NCBI GenBank assembly: GCA_002794785.1
Contig: NBBA01000004.1
Span: 2,294,001-2,358,000, forward strand
DNA: 64,000 nucleotides
Direction of reading: 5' to 3'
Origin: Coniferiporia sulphurascens
Lineage: Eukaryota > Basidiomycota > Agaricomycetes > Hymenochaetales > Hymenochaetaceae
The notes under the pieces are model-generated. The model did not search any database. It had not been told where the DNA came from and saw only the letters and a program-made list of their open reading frames with translations. Position numbers and translations under genes: made by a program. Shown here in pieces: positions 47,279 to 64,000 of this stretch; position 1 is the stretch's first letter; each line of letters begins with the position of its first letter.

Positions 47279-49412
47279 TCAGTACTCAGACGCCACTTCT
47301 AAGCCGCCATTACATACCTGAGGATAAATCGGCAGGATTGTGTTCCAATATTCGCACGACTGGTCTATCGTGAAGTGGTCTCCTGGCAGAGCACCCTGGT
47401 TCGAAATACCCAATATCGCCAGAGTCTCGCTGACATCCGGGTCGTATTTTTGCCATCCAGAAATCTGTGGACCCAACGAAGGGTCTATAAACTAGGTCAG
47501 CGCGTCCGGGGACCCCAGATCAAGTGACGAGCTTCACCCTTCACAAAATTAGTCCATGCTTCGACCATATAGTTGGAAACTTGTTGCTCAAATGGCGTGA
47601 CCGGGATAAAGGGCTGTTCAAGAACAATTGTGTCTGTCGTCCTGGACTATCGTAGTGAGTAGACTGGACTTGTGCGCATACGTCTAATTGCTCACCCCAT
47701 GACAAATTTGATGTCCTCGCCTGGTCGCAAGAATAGTTAGTCTTTTAACAGACGTCAGTCTATTGGCTTACCGTGGAATGTCCCAATCGATGCTCCTAGC
47801 AAATTTAAATTGTTCGCGACCAGATCGAATCGGTACCTCCAAACAGGCAGATCGAGCGCATCGGTCCTCCACTTTCCTAGGTTGTGTGCAAGACACAGCA
47901 TATGTGCGTCTCTCCACATAGCGGATGTTGCATTGTACACCGATGGATACGTTTCCGATAGACCAGGATACATTTCTAAGACCTTCGTGGAGTTTGCAAA
48001 TGGGAAGTTGAAGTTATTGCTTAGCCTGCAGGTCATTGTCAGCTACGGACAATGTCACATTGCTGTGTTGTCCTACAAGTAAGCGCTCTCATTTGTAAAT
48101 GCCGTGGGTTCGCTGTTAACGATCAGAGTTCCCTCATCCTACAATATGGCTCAATTCATCAATTTTTTCTAGGGATCAGCGGTCGAGTGTCCTACTTTAT
48201 TTGTTCCAATCAAAAGCGGTATTTTTGCAGTTTTACCTTCCTTTGTTTGCTTAACGTAATCCTTGAGGACCGTGATGTTATCAATTACAGGCTGGAACTG
48301 GTTTCCCGATGAAAGTAGTATGTCCTGGAGAGCAAGTCCATCTTTTGTCCTCAGGCAATCGAGTTGACCAGTGGAGGTAGGACAAGACAAATTTTGGGAG
48401 ATCGCCTCAAGTTGATTACCCAATTCCCATTGCGGTTGCGATGCTGCACGGTAATTCTTAATTGGGAAGTGACATGCAAATAGTACACGGATTACACGTA
48501 CTGTCGGAGCTCTGCATGACGGCCCCTCTGATGATTGGGTCTTCTGGCCACGCCGACATGTAGAAGTTCGTCATCTCTGGGATCTGTTAGCTTTTTGCTT
48601 GCCAATGCCTTGCTATTTTGCTGGATCCTTACCTGCGCCAACAGACTCCCCTGCAAACGCAACACTAAATCAGACCGTTTCTGTGCTTATGACAATGGAG
48701 CGACTCGCCGCCCAGTGTGATTTTTGTCGGATCTCCTCCGAATGCCTCCGCATTGTCTCTGATCCATTCAATCGCAGCTCTGGTGTCTAGCAAGCCGAAG
48801 TTCTGCGTCTCCCCTGCATCGGATATTTCCTTCGCATGCGGCCACGCCCAAAGCGATAGTCTGTAATTGTAACTTGCAAAAACGATTCCCTTCGCGGCGA
48901 GGAAGGAACCGTCGATCTTTGGGTCAGACGACGCGCCACTATCGAAACCGCCGCCGCTTCAAACCGCGAATTCGTGATATCAAATGGTTAAAAACGTCAG
49001 CTGGATTCAGTATGCTCAATGTCGGCGCCTACTAGGAGTAAATATAGATCGGGAGGTCCGTTGCACCCGTCGGCGCGATGACGTTGATACGCAGACAGTC
49101 TTCGCTCTGCACGCTCGTCCCATTTCCGCCGTTTGCACGGCCCTGCAAACATGCAGGACCAAACTGCGACGCGTTGAATACTGCACCCCTGGTGTCGGTG
49201 AAAGGCTTCGGCGGGCGCCAGCGATTTGTGCCGGAGGTATCCTGTGCGTAGCGTACGCCATACCACTTTTGTAGCGCGACAGAAGTGGTCGTATTGTCCA
49301 GATAGCCAAGCACTGGCCCGGAAGTCGTATGGACGAGCAGTGGGTCAGCTGCAGCCGCGCTTGCGCACGACGCGAGCGCAGCTATTAACACTAGTTCAAT
49401 GAGGAGCAGCAT
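47279..49412 (-). CDS. secreted type B carboxylesterase/lipase
   Basis: Alpha/beta-hydrolase of the carboxylesterase type B family. Signal peptide MLLLIELVLIAALASCASA from ATG 49410-49412, then GPVLGYLDNTTTSVALQKWY and GVRYAQDTSG with WRPPKPF, the disulphide region GPACLQG and SEDCLRINV, the oxyanion region GGGFDSGASSDP, and FASYNYRLS. The catalytic Ser is in TLGGESVGAG, which is formed across an apparent GC-AG intron (donor gcgagt near 48712). The catalytic acid is in IGTNKDEGT and the His in GTFHGEDIKFVMG. The C-terminal exon ends CEYWNTILPIYPQ and runs to the stop at 47279; a final intron after this point is possible. Many Asn-X-Ser/Thr sites fit secretion. The substrate (lipid, feruloyl or other ester) cannot be told. 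Confidence 0.88.
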
Positions 49413-49804
49413 AGTCCACACTGCGGCCTCCAGAGCAAATACTCCGTTTTTCAGATTTCTCGCTGGCGTATTAAGTCATTTGGACGAGGAAGAGAAGACA
49501 CCAAGAATCGTCAAATGTCCGACCACTCACCGAGACTTCACCCAACTGTTCACATGTTCGACGCTCTCTTCGGTTTCTGATCTTACCGCGGATATATAGC
49601 CTTTCTTGCGCTCCGGGCCTAGGCTTCTAACTTAAGAAACCTTCTAGCAATTTTAGTAATATATTCTAGGTAGTCTCCGTGTACATGTCGTTGAAGTCGT
49701 CTAATAAGCATCTAAGCGCTGTCAAAAAGCTCCCCTATTGATTAAAAGAAAAGAACCGAGAGGAAAAAATCATAATTTCGTGCCGCAACCGTATGAACGG
49801 CTCA

Positions 49805-56328
<6,524 letters not shown>

Positions 56329-58220
56329 CGAAAGGGACGGGGGCAGAGAAGGAGCAGCGGGGGCGGGGAGAGGGACCTCGAGAACTACAACTTTTTCGGG
56401 CCGTGTACATTATATACCTGGAGCATCGGGGGAATTGACGACACACGGTCCCTGCATTCCGATAACACGATTATTCAGCCGTCTGTGGTGCTACATGTAG
56501 GCAAGAGATAGACGAAAATAAACAGACTTAATGGTCGCATTCGGTCCGCCATGCGGAAAGAACGTCGAATCCCCGGCTTTCTTAACACTCGAGAACGCTT
56601 CGCCGCAGCGAGCGCAGCATGTGTAGCGTGGGTAAAGCCGACGGCAATTGATTTTTGTAAGGCATCTTCTAGTCATCATACGCCAAAACGCGCGAAACAG
56701 ACACATAAGAAAACTGGTAAAATATAACATTTGTCTTTTCTTTGAAATATGTCCTGTTTCTTCGTCGCGCAATATTGTTTTTCTTGTGACAAGACCAAGT
56801 GGCCTCAGGCACGCCTTTCGGCAATGGATCCCGCTTTCGCACTCCGACGGCTTTAACATCGGCACGTCGGGATTGTCCAGTCGTGACTCGCCACCACACC
56901 AATACTTGCATATTTTCGATCATTATTGTGCAACCTCAAAATTATGCAGCCAGAAAAATTCACCACCGTCTACCACCCGATGAGTTTCCTCGGGGTCCTC
57001 CTTGTAAAATCACCAGGGACCACGTACAGCGTCCTGACACAAGCATCAACGCGGTGGCCTCCCCGTGCATTGCCTCTGACGAACGAATTGTGCATTTCTC
57101 GCTGTTGATGGCATCCGTCTTATGCGCTGCGGAAGTCGTAGTCTGTCTTCAGGTTCACTATGCTGTTGTATTTTGGCTCAAACAATCAGGATTCTGTGTC
57201 GGGCGGCGTCCGTCGGCGTTCTCCCCAAGATGCACCTGATTATATCGCATAAATAGCCTTCAGATCGTCGTGCATGTCCCCTTTCTGACTGCGAGCCTTC
57301 CGGAATCGAGACAATCGGCACCGGAAGTTCTGGAAGTCCTTGGCCATCCCTGAATAACGACGCCAAGCGCGGACCAGCAGCAAAGTCCGAGTGAGAGCTT
57401 CGTCCCTATACACAAGCTGTGAATCTGTTTGATTTACCATATCGGGGCTCCGAAGCAATGTAATGAAGAAAAGGCTTCGCCGGGTTCGATTATGCCCTTA
57501 CCAACGGCACAACGATCATTAGAACATCGACTTACGGCGGGGTGTTATCGTCAGGTAGAGCCGATAAATCGGACTTGACATTGCTCCGCATTATGCAGAT
57601 ATCCACTCAACACTTTTCTTTCCTGCGTGAGGTCATTCATTGGCAATGGTTGCGCGGCGGCATAAGTGAGCTCATACCTGCATTCGTGCTGTCCATATTC
57701 TAATTTCTCATCGATCTCTGAAGATACATTTCAATCGGTCGAAAATCCATTTGGCTCTTGTTGAGAAGCACGTGGTAGCCATAATCCTAGGGACATATGC
57801 AGACCTTCCCTGTACAGGTCCATCGTCTCGTGTACTCCGTGATGACCGCCGGTGTCGTGGCCATTCCCATGCCTCCAGTTTAGTGAAGCTTCGCTCCCGC
57901 GAATCCGACAGCAGCGAGGGCTGTGGTGTGCTGCATCGCCCAGCACCACACTCGCCGTCCGTACTAGCCTTGATTCTCCATCGGGTTGATTGAGCATGCC
58001 AGTGTAATGATTTTTCCTCAAGTCGCTACACGTGCGAAGGGAACGGATAGCGACTAACTGCATCTATGACGCGCGCACCTACAATTATTCTCCCGCGCAG
58101 TGCATGCCAGTGGGTCCCTGGCTGCATCCCAGTCCCGGAGGAACACTTAAATAGGAGCGTGTTTACTCTCCATCCCCATACAATTCCTCCAGAGCCCTCT
58201 TTCACTCTGCCGACACAACC
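56329..58220. other. gene-poor interval; possible relic of an FAD monooxygenase
   Basis: Nearly 1.9 kb upstream of the ABC gene. The minus strand near 57,930 encodes RTASVVLGDAAHHSP, which resembles the GD motif of FAD-dependent (salicylate hydroxylase-like) monooxygenases, but the following GAGA and helix region is not in frame and no Rossmann start is seen. If real it is a decayed fragment. Confidence 0.25.
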
Positions 58221-58673
58221 ATGACTCTTAAGGATATAGCGTACACTATCTTGTCGGTGATTCATCTTCCGGAAATCCTCGTCCGCCTCGCCAGACCAGC
58301 TGGGAGCAGAGTGAGATTTGTCCACCCCTCCCTTCTTTGGCTGATGGTTATATCTCACGACGTACATGCACTTTCTTTAGGGTCGGTCCGCAATGCTACG
58401 CGTTCATATTTATTGAATTCGCTTTCGGGACTATCACTAGCTGTCGAATCTTGCCTTTGAAGTGAGTTTGTGCGGTCTGTGCTTCCCTTGCCTCGTCTTC
58501 TAATGACTTCCCACCAGCTCGGAAGTCTGACGTTCGGGAACGCGCATACCTTCATTATTCGGCGGTCGACTTCGCTGCCCGCCGAAATACATTCCGTTAT
58601 TATCTTAGAGTTACCAAACACTGTCTGGGTCCATTTCCCCCTTATTACTATCCATAGACCATCGCCGATATAG
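58221..58673 (+). CDS. candidate small gene, unrecognised
   Basis: ATG 58221 lies about 70 bp after an AT-rich TATA-like box (cttaaataggag near 58147) and a CT-rich stretch, a good promoter context. The first exon reads MTLKDIAYTILSVIHLPEIL and is followed by a donor (gtgaga near 58311) and an acceptor (ctttag 58380). After the first intron no reading frame is convincing: one ends within a dozen codons and the other needs an out-of-phase join. No family recognised. The end coordinate is a guess. Confidence 0.3.
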
Positions 58674-58908
58674 TCATTATTTGTTAGAGGTTCATTCTCA
58701 GAAGTGGAATCAATCCGTAATCAGTTATTCGCTCCCCCCGAGTACTTGCATCAAGGAAGTCGTTCAAATGAGATATCAAGTTTGATTTGGAAATTGTGCT
58801 TATGAAAGCATATTGAAGGGTTGTATGTAACCTTGTCGCGCGGTGCTGCGACTGCGCAACCACGGCGACGAACGTCGACGATCCCCAAAGCTGCCTCATC
58901 AGCGTAGG

Positions 58909-60499
58909 ATGTGGTGCTCGCGCACCGTCTTTCGTTGCTTCCGATGGATAGAACGCGCGGCCGACAAGGTCACTGGTGCCGCGGGGCCGGTGTTCGTTAC
59001 CCTTGCGGTCGTCCTTCTCGCATTGGGCGTATTCTGCTTCTGTGAGTCACCCCCCCCCCCCCCCCCCCCCCCTACCCGCCATGTACGGAGTTCTATCAAA
59101 TTACTACTATTTTACCACTATTTACATTACTTACCGTTTCCACAAGTCGAGGTGATCCAGCCAGCGCTGCGCTGGCCCCTGCTCACCGCACCGCTTGACG
59201 TGCTCATTGCGCTCAATCTCCTCGGTCAGTACTACCTTGCATGCACAGTGGCCCCCGGGTTCGTCGGAGATGCGCCTAGAGACGAGGAGGGTATTTTCTG
59301 GGCGCGCAAACGCAAACGGGGAGGACTCGCTGGGCGCTGGTCGGAGGGCACAGATGCAGGACTAAACATAACGCGCGCCCACATGACCCGATGCAAGCGC
59401 TGTGGGCAGATGCGCCCTGAGGTGAGTTGATTCGGGCCTGCGCTATGGGCTTGTATTCCTGTCTGACCCCGTTTCAATGACGCGTAGAGAGCTCATCACT
59501 GTCGGATATGCAACCGCTGCGTCTTGAAATACGATCATCATTGTCCAGTGCGTCATTTTTCCCCGATCAACTTTAGTCAACGATGTCTCGTCTGACCGAA
59601 ATCACCTTAGTGTAGGTTTCGAGTCTCATCGCGTTGTTGCGGAATGTTCATCCTTAAGACTATTAGGGATTAACCAGTGTGTGGGAATTTATAATGAACG
59701 GCATTTCGTACTATTCATGTGAGTCTGGACGCATTGTTCCCCTCTTAGCCTTCTCAATTAAAGTTTATATTATGGAAGGGCCTATCTCGTGTTGTCGACC
59801 TTCTGCTTCTCCATCCTTGGCTATGAGAAGGTATGGGAAGCAATGGGGTTCTCTTACGTGCGTATCTGCCGTAATTTATTTCATATACTCGGAGTCTAAT
59901 TTTTATTGTTTTAATTGGGACTTAAAGACGTGGGCGCATTGGACACCGGAGATACTCTTCTCCCTCATATATATACTTTGCGTGGTGCTTTGTCTTGCTG
60001 TCGGCGCTATGTTGTCGTGGCATGTTTGGAGCATTTGTTCTGGCGAGACGTCCGTGGAGAATCATGATCATGACTTCTATCGCAAGTTTGCAAAAGAACG
60101 CGGCCAGGTAGGATGTTGTTCGTCCGGTCTTTGTTTTTCCACCGGTTGACCTTATTTTCGCTAGACTTTTGAGAATTCATACGACTTGGGGTAGGGTCAA
60201 AGGGTTATGTAACAACGGAGCAAACTAAGAACCCTTTTCCGTATTTCCTAGGAAACTTAAGAACCTGAAACTCTTCTTCAACCTTGGGGAAGATGGCTAG
60301 TGAGTCATCTATCATTCAGCCTCAAACCTCCAGTTCGTTGATTTCGTCAAGTCCTTACACGAGTCTGTTATTACCTTTGCGCGTAATGCCATACACCGAT
60401 GGCTCCTCCTGGGCACGGCGACCAGGCTATGTCGGTCACAAAGGTGTTCGACCAGAAGAAGAGCTTACGGATGAGGACTTTGAGGAAGAGGAAGAATAG
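58909..60499 (+). CDS. DHHC-type protein S-palmitoyltransferase
   Basis: Membrane enzyme that attaches palmitate to protein cysteines. The start ATG 58909-58911 (MWCSRTVFRCFRWIERAADK) precedes TM1 (PVFVTLAVVLLALGVFCFF), TM2 and a cytosolic loop. The zinc/catalytic domain follows: MTRCKRCGQMRPERAHHCRI, CNRCVLKYDHHCP and WINQCVGIYNERHFVLFM, where the Cys of DHHC is the acyl acceptor. TM3 and TM4 follow. The tail carries the family motif SLLLPLRVMPYTDGSSWARR and ends in a poly-Glu stretch at TAG 60497-60499. The Trp between CP and INQ can only be read if a single T at 59611 is an exon by itself (see the separate entry). A run of 23 C lies in intron 1. The overall motif set resembles ZDHHC16/Pfa-type enzymes; the exact subgroup is unclear. 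Confidence 0.92.
59050..59072 (+). repeat. poly-C run (C23) in intron 1 of the DHHC gene
   Basis: Twenty-three consecutive cytosines just after the donor gtgagtca. The complementary G run could form a quadruplex, and its length is likely to be unstable or misassembled. Confidence 0.95.
59611..59611 (+). other. predicted single-nucleotide exon of the DHHC gene
   Basis: The upstream exon ends CAT TGT CCA at 59547. Intron 59548-59610 runs from gtgcgtc to ccttag; the single T follows; intron 59612-59666 runs from gtaggtttc to attag; the next exon starts GGATTAACCAG. Joining through T gives CPWINQC, the invariant motif, in frame with everything downstream. No other GT/AG pair in this interval that I could find restores the frame. 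Confidence 0.75.
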
Positions 60500-62670
60500 A
60501 TGGCGATCCATCCCTACGCCAACGAGCTGATGGCGGTGTTAGACGCACATCTAACGATCTATCTATCTGCACCTTGCTTTACCTTTTCTTGCACTGCTTT
60601 GAAACTCGCCTACATCGGGCGCCACCGTAGAATGGTCATGTATTGTAATGTGAGTCGTGCTCTCCGTTCCTTCGATTTTTTGATTCATGATGAACGTCGC
60701 CGGGGCCATATGACGTCTCCGAGTACTCCGATCACATTCGTGTCGGACATCTGGGGAGGCGCACGATTAACGTCCGGCTTAAGTGACCTTGCTTCTAGCA
60801 AGAGACCGTTTCTGATACATTTTTCCCTCCCTTTTTATCACTATCGCTTACGACCTTTCGTCGTCCTGGCTGCTTGCGTTCCGGAATTTTTTTACTGATG
60901 ATACTTTTTTTAATGCTCTCCGCAGAATGTTTTTATTGGGCTTAAATGGACTCCCACTTACATGGACTCGGACATACGCACGTCGTGTACACGTATACAT
61001 AACTATGTGAAGCCTGCTCGTAATACCGTCATAATCCATCTCAGGACCTCTTGGGGGTGGGCTAAGCACCAGTCGAACAAAGTTTTTCTGTGTCTGTGCT
61101 TAAGTTTGGCGGGGGACCGCAAGTGAGGTCGTGGAGCCACAGTTCTTTTTTTAATGTTTGGGATCGCTACCGTTGCCGACGCTGCATCGAAACGACGATC
61201 TGTTGTCGTCATTCGTGATGGGGCTGCATCTTTCTGAGTTCTCTTCGCAGGAGGGATACGTAGTCCTCTCCAGAACAAAAAATCAAGTCTCGCTGCTTTC
61301 TGACGCACGCCGGCGTTGCGGTAGTCGTCGTCAATGTGAGCTACGACCGCCGAGTCTGCGATTCTTGTCAACGAGAAGAGTTCGTTTCAACGAGGGGGGA
61401 TACTACGTCCGCCGATGATGCAGCCACCAAGTCGGCTGTATCTATACGAAGAGATGCAAAATATTACTGTGTTAAAAGCTCAAGCATCAAATAATTTCGC
61501 TTAGTCCACGTCTCCATGCTCCACTTCAAACGGCGTAGCTTTTATTTTTGTGGGACCTTTCAGACTGTTCGTATGCAATAATCCAATAGTACTGGTGCCT
61601 GGAGGGTAAGTTACATTGACTGTTGAGAGACAGACGCCCGCGGGAGCCAGGAGGGGCTGACTGGGTCTATTAGTCCCTGCATAGCTTGCTCGCTAGGCGG
61701 AAGTCCGGAAGTTGCATAGCATCTGGGAAAGTAGCTGTGTCCCGGACTCAAATACCCATTAGTTTTGCGCTGCACAAGGAGCCAGTAATTTGAAATCGAG
61801 GTTACTTCGTGGGCGTCTTCTTTATCCGGATATTCCCGACCTTTTTTCGGGGACGATTCTGGGTTTGAGTTTGCAAATGTCAGGGCTGAGTAATGCAGGC
61901 GTGAAGAACGACTCGGAATGGAGCAACCTGCGGAAGAACCGGCTGAGGGCTGTCGTATTTGTCCATAGTCAATATAATGGAAGCTCCCGTGTTAAATTTC
62001 AATTGTTGTTGCATTTCAACCTCAGATCACGACCGTGTTCGAGCCGGGCCACAGTTGAGGCCTTCACCAAGTGACCTGGAGATGCGTGGCGAGGGATAAT
62101 TGATAACTTGATACTGTAGTTACCGCAAGTCGAAAACCTCTGCACAAGGCGTACGTGGTGGGTAATAATAAGAGATGAAGCGCCACACACACATGCTCAT
62201 TCTATTTTCTTAGCCATATTTCACACATAGTATATTCCAGGGAAGATTGCCGCGAGAAATCGAAGTTCCTCAGAGAAGAACTGATATCGCGGAAGTACTG
62301 ATAAGGAAATAAAACAGATCGCAGTTGATCAGCGTCCGTTCGGACTGTCGTCGTCAAGGTTGCTGGCCGGTTGGATATACACATCTCTTTCCTTTTCTCC
62401 TCCGTTCGTGTCGTCGACTCACGCCCGTTCGCAGCAGCGCAACATTTCGCGGGCTTTTCCTGTACTTTTTGGCTTAAGTTATTCAGAGCCTGCTGCCTCT
62501 GCCTAGACAATACCACCCCTTCAAGTTTGATGCCAAAAGTTTACTAGGTTCTTTCGACTTTCACGAAGGCCAGGAGATATCGCGTCTCCGCCGTCCATTC
62601 TTTACCTGCCGACGCACGGTCCCCCGCCGACGACATTCTTTTTACTCATTTGAACCCTTCGCAAGACGAT
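60500..62670. other. intergenic interval, nothing recognised
   Basis: About 2.2 kb. Starts with the 3' UTR of the palmitoyltransferase gene. Frames of up to about 130 codons occur on both strands but show no conserved motif. The last 150 bp are CT-rich and fit a promoter for the next gene. Confidence 0.5.
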
Positions 62671-63687
62671 ATGGCCCCGTCTGCTGATCTCCTGGAGCGC
62701 TCTTCAGATCCATCTACCTCTGCGACAAAGAGTGGATCCTCTATTCCAAGCATAGCGATAGCTGGTTTTTGCGTCGCGGGCGTTCTGGTACTTGCCGTGT
62801 CCATATGGCTGGGAATCACCTTTTATCGCAAACGGGAGAGGAGGAAACGAGAGGAGAAGCGTGGCTCTGCGTTCTTAACTGTCAAAGGCGTTATCAAAGA
62901 GTCGTGCGTATCTCATGTTTATCGTACAGCTGTTTCCAGGTCTGATAGAGGTTTTCATTGAAGCTCCCTCGGCGTGAAAGGGACGGGCTTTTCAAGAGCG
63001 AACCTCACCGATTCGATTATTCTGCCGGAGAAGGCAATCATACGACCCGACGCGACCCCCGAAGAAATCCTCGACTACCACTCAGAGAACGGGAGCATGC
63101 CCCGCCCTTTTGCACCTTTCTCCTTTGCCCTCAACATGCAGGGCTATGCCCCCTCACCGTCCTCCACATCGTCTGCAGAAGCCCACGACAAGCGCGTCTC
63201 CACCCTCTCCTTCTCCGTCTCCTCCGCGCGTCTCCCAGGGCTCAACGCGCCCGCACACTCCGCCTCAGCGCTCAGCAGCGCCCGCTCGTCGCTTCGCTCC
63301 TCCTTCCTCAGCGCACGCGCCTCCGTCTTCTCCACCGCCTCGTCACTGCGCTCGGGTGGCAGCGGCGGTGCGGGCGTGCAGACGCGCGTCGTAAGGCAGG
63401 TGTTCACGCCGATCCTGCCCGACGAGCCAGTCCTCGCGCTCTCAGAACGCGTCGCCGTGCTCCGTTCATTCGACGACGGCTGGTGCATCATCGCGCGCGC
63501 GCGCCCCCACGCGCCTGCCGGTGAGACGGAGCTCGGCGCCGTCCCCGCGTGGTGCTTCGTCCGCCCGATGAAGGGCTTGCGCCCCGAGCGCCCCGTGCGC
63601 AGCTCGAGTCTCGGTGTGACCGTGCAGCTCGACGCGCTCGCCCCGGATCGCCCGCGCGACGATATCATCTCGTGGTCGAACTTCTGA
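62671..63687 (+). CDS. Fus1-like single-pass membrane protein with SH3 domain
   Basis: ATG 62671 opens a Ser/Thr-rich extracytosolic segment (MAPSADLLERSSDPSTSATK), followed by one membrane helix (AIAGFCVAGVLVLAVSIWLG) with a stop-transfer cluster (RKRERRKREEKR). One intron (donor gtgcgt at about 62904, acceptor ttgaag at about 62963) joins in phase to VKGTGFSRANLTDS. A long Ser/Ala-rich region precedes an SH3-like domain: VFTPILPDEPVLALSERVAV, SFDDGWCIIARARP and GAVPAWCFVRPM. It ends VISWSNF-like (DDIISWSNF) at TGA 63685-63687. Domain order is that of yeast Fus1, which acts at the mating cell cortex; here a role in polar growth or fusion is inferred only. Codon use in the last exon is very GC-rich with strong C bias at third positions, suggesting high expression. 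Confidence 0.82.
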
Positions 63688-64000
63688 GCGTACCCGCGTC
63701 ATCTGGAATGGCGCCCCCCACCCCGGGTGGTGGAATGTTTTACTTCCTCCCTCCTCCTTCCCCTCGAGCTCACGTTCGCTTTCTTTTTTCCCCCTCTTTC
63801 CTTTCTTGTTTCCCCCCTTTTTTGCGTCGGTCGCCTCCTGCGCGTCCGTCCGTCCGTCCGCTCTCCATACCTATACCGTTTACCGCTGTACTGTACGTCC
63901 TAGATATCTCAGTGTCTCGACGACGCAAATGTTCTCCCCTCGTAGCCGCGCGGCACGCATTCCTACGTCCGAGTCTTACATTCCCTCCCTTCCTCACCGA
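63688..64000. other. CT-rich 3' flank of the SH3 gene
   Basis: Pyrimidine-rich sequence with a cgtccgtccgtccg tandem tetranucleotide near 63844. Probably the 3' UTR of the preceding gene; no further gene seen before the window ends. Confidence 0.5.

Noticed and set aside
61003..61371. 122 codon minus-strand frame
   Set aside because: No recognisable domain and no promoter or splice support; composition is near that expected by chance.
63110..63668. Alternative long frames on both strands over the SH3 gene
   Set aside because: Products of extreme GC and third-position bias; only the frame ending in SWSNF carries the SH3-like motif.

Overview
The window is a stretch of a filamentous basidiomycete nuclear genome, most likely an Agaricomycete wood or litter decayer (a Polyporales-like fungus fits best, but I cannot prove the order). 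Evidence: dense genes with many 45-70 nt GT-AG introns, several exons of 8-16 nt, a DSN1/Mis13 kinetochore protein and an eIF1A of fungal type, family 5 and 18 glycoside hydrolases, and a Myb/SANT-like protein of a kind that is expanded in Agaricomycetes.

Layout. 0-0.9 kb: 3' part of a GH5 endoglucanase. 0.9-5.1 kb: gene-poor, holding only a short zinc-cluster gene. 5.1-8.0 kb (-): OPT-family transporter. 8.3-13.1 kb (+): methionyl-tRNA synthetase, then a membrane-anchored PPN2-like phosphatase. 13.5 kb: tRNA-Glu(UUC). 15.3-24.9 kb (-): a run of sugar transporter, macrodomain hydrolase, GH18 chitinase and a complete GH5 endoglucanase. 26.0-26.8 kb (-): eIF1A. 27.4 kb: tRNA-Glu(CUC). 27.7-30.2 kb (-): type I metacaspase with a His-rich N-terminus. 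30.2-32.9 kb: AT-rich, gene-free, with two 250 bp direct repeats that look like an LTR-element remnant. 32.9-37.9 kb (+): Myb/SANT-like protein and a second sugar transporter. 38.4-41.4 kb (-): RNF216-like RBR ubiquitin ligase, divergent from an unknown basic protein (41.6-43.6 kb, +). 44.2-46.6 kb (-): DSN1. 47.3-49.4 kb (-): secreted carboxylesterase. 49.8-56.3 kb (-): YOR1-like ABCC transporter. 58.9-60.5 kb (+): DHHC palmitoyltransferase. 62.7-63.7 kb (+): Fus1-like membrane SH3 protein.

There is no single biosynthetic cluster. A nutritional theme runs through the left half (two GH5 cellulases, one chitinase, two hexose-type transporters and an oligopeptide/siderophore transporter), set among housekeeping genes. 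The most striking observation is a predicted one-nucleotide exon inside the catalytic DHHC-CPW motif of the palmitoyltransferase. It sits among an unusual density of 8-16 nt microexons and two GC-AG introns. All splice structures here were inferred by hand from open frames, splice consensus and conserved protein motifs; none has been tested against RNA.
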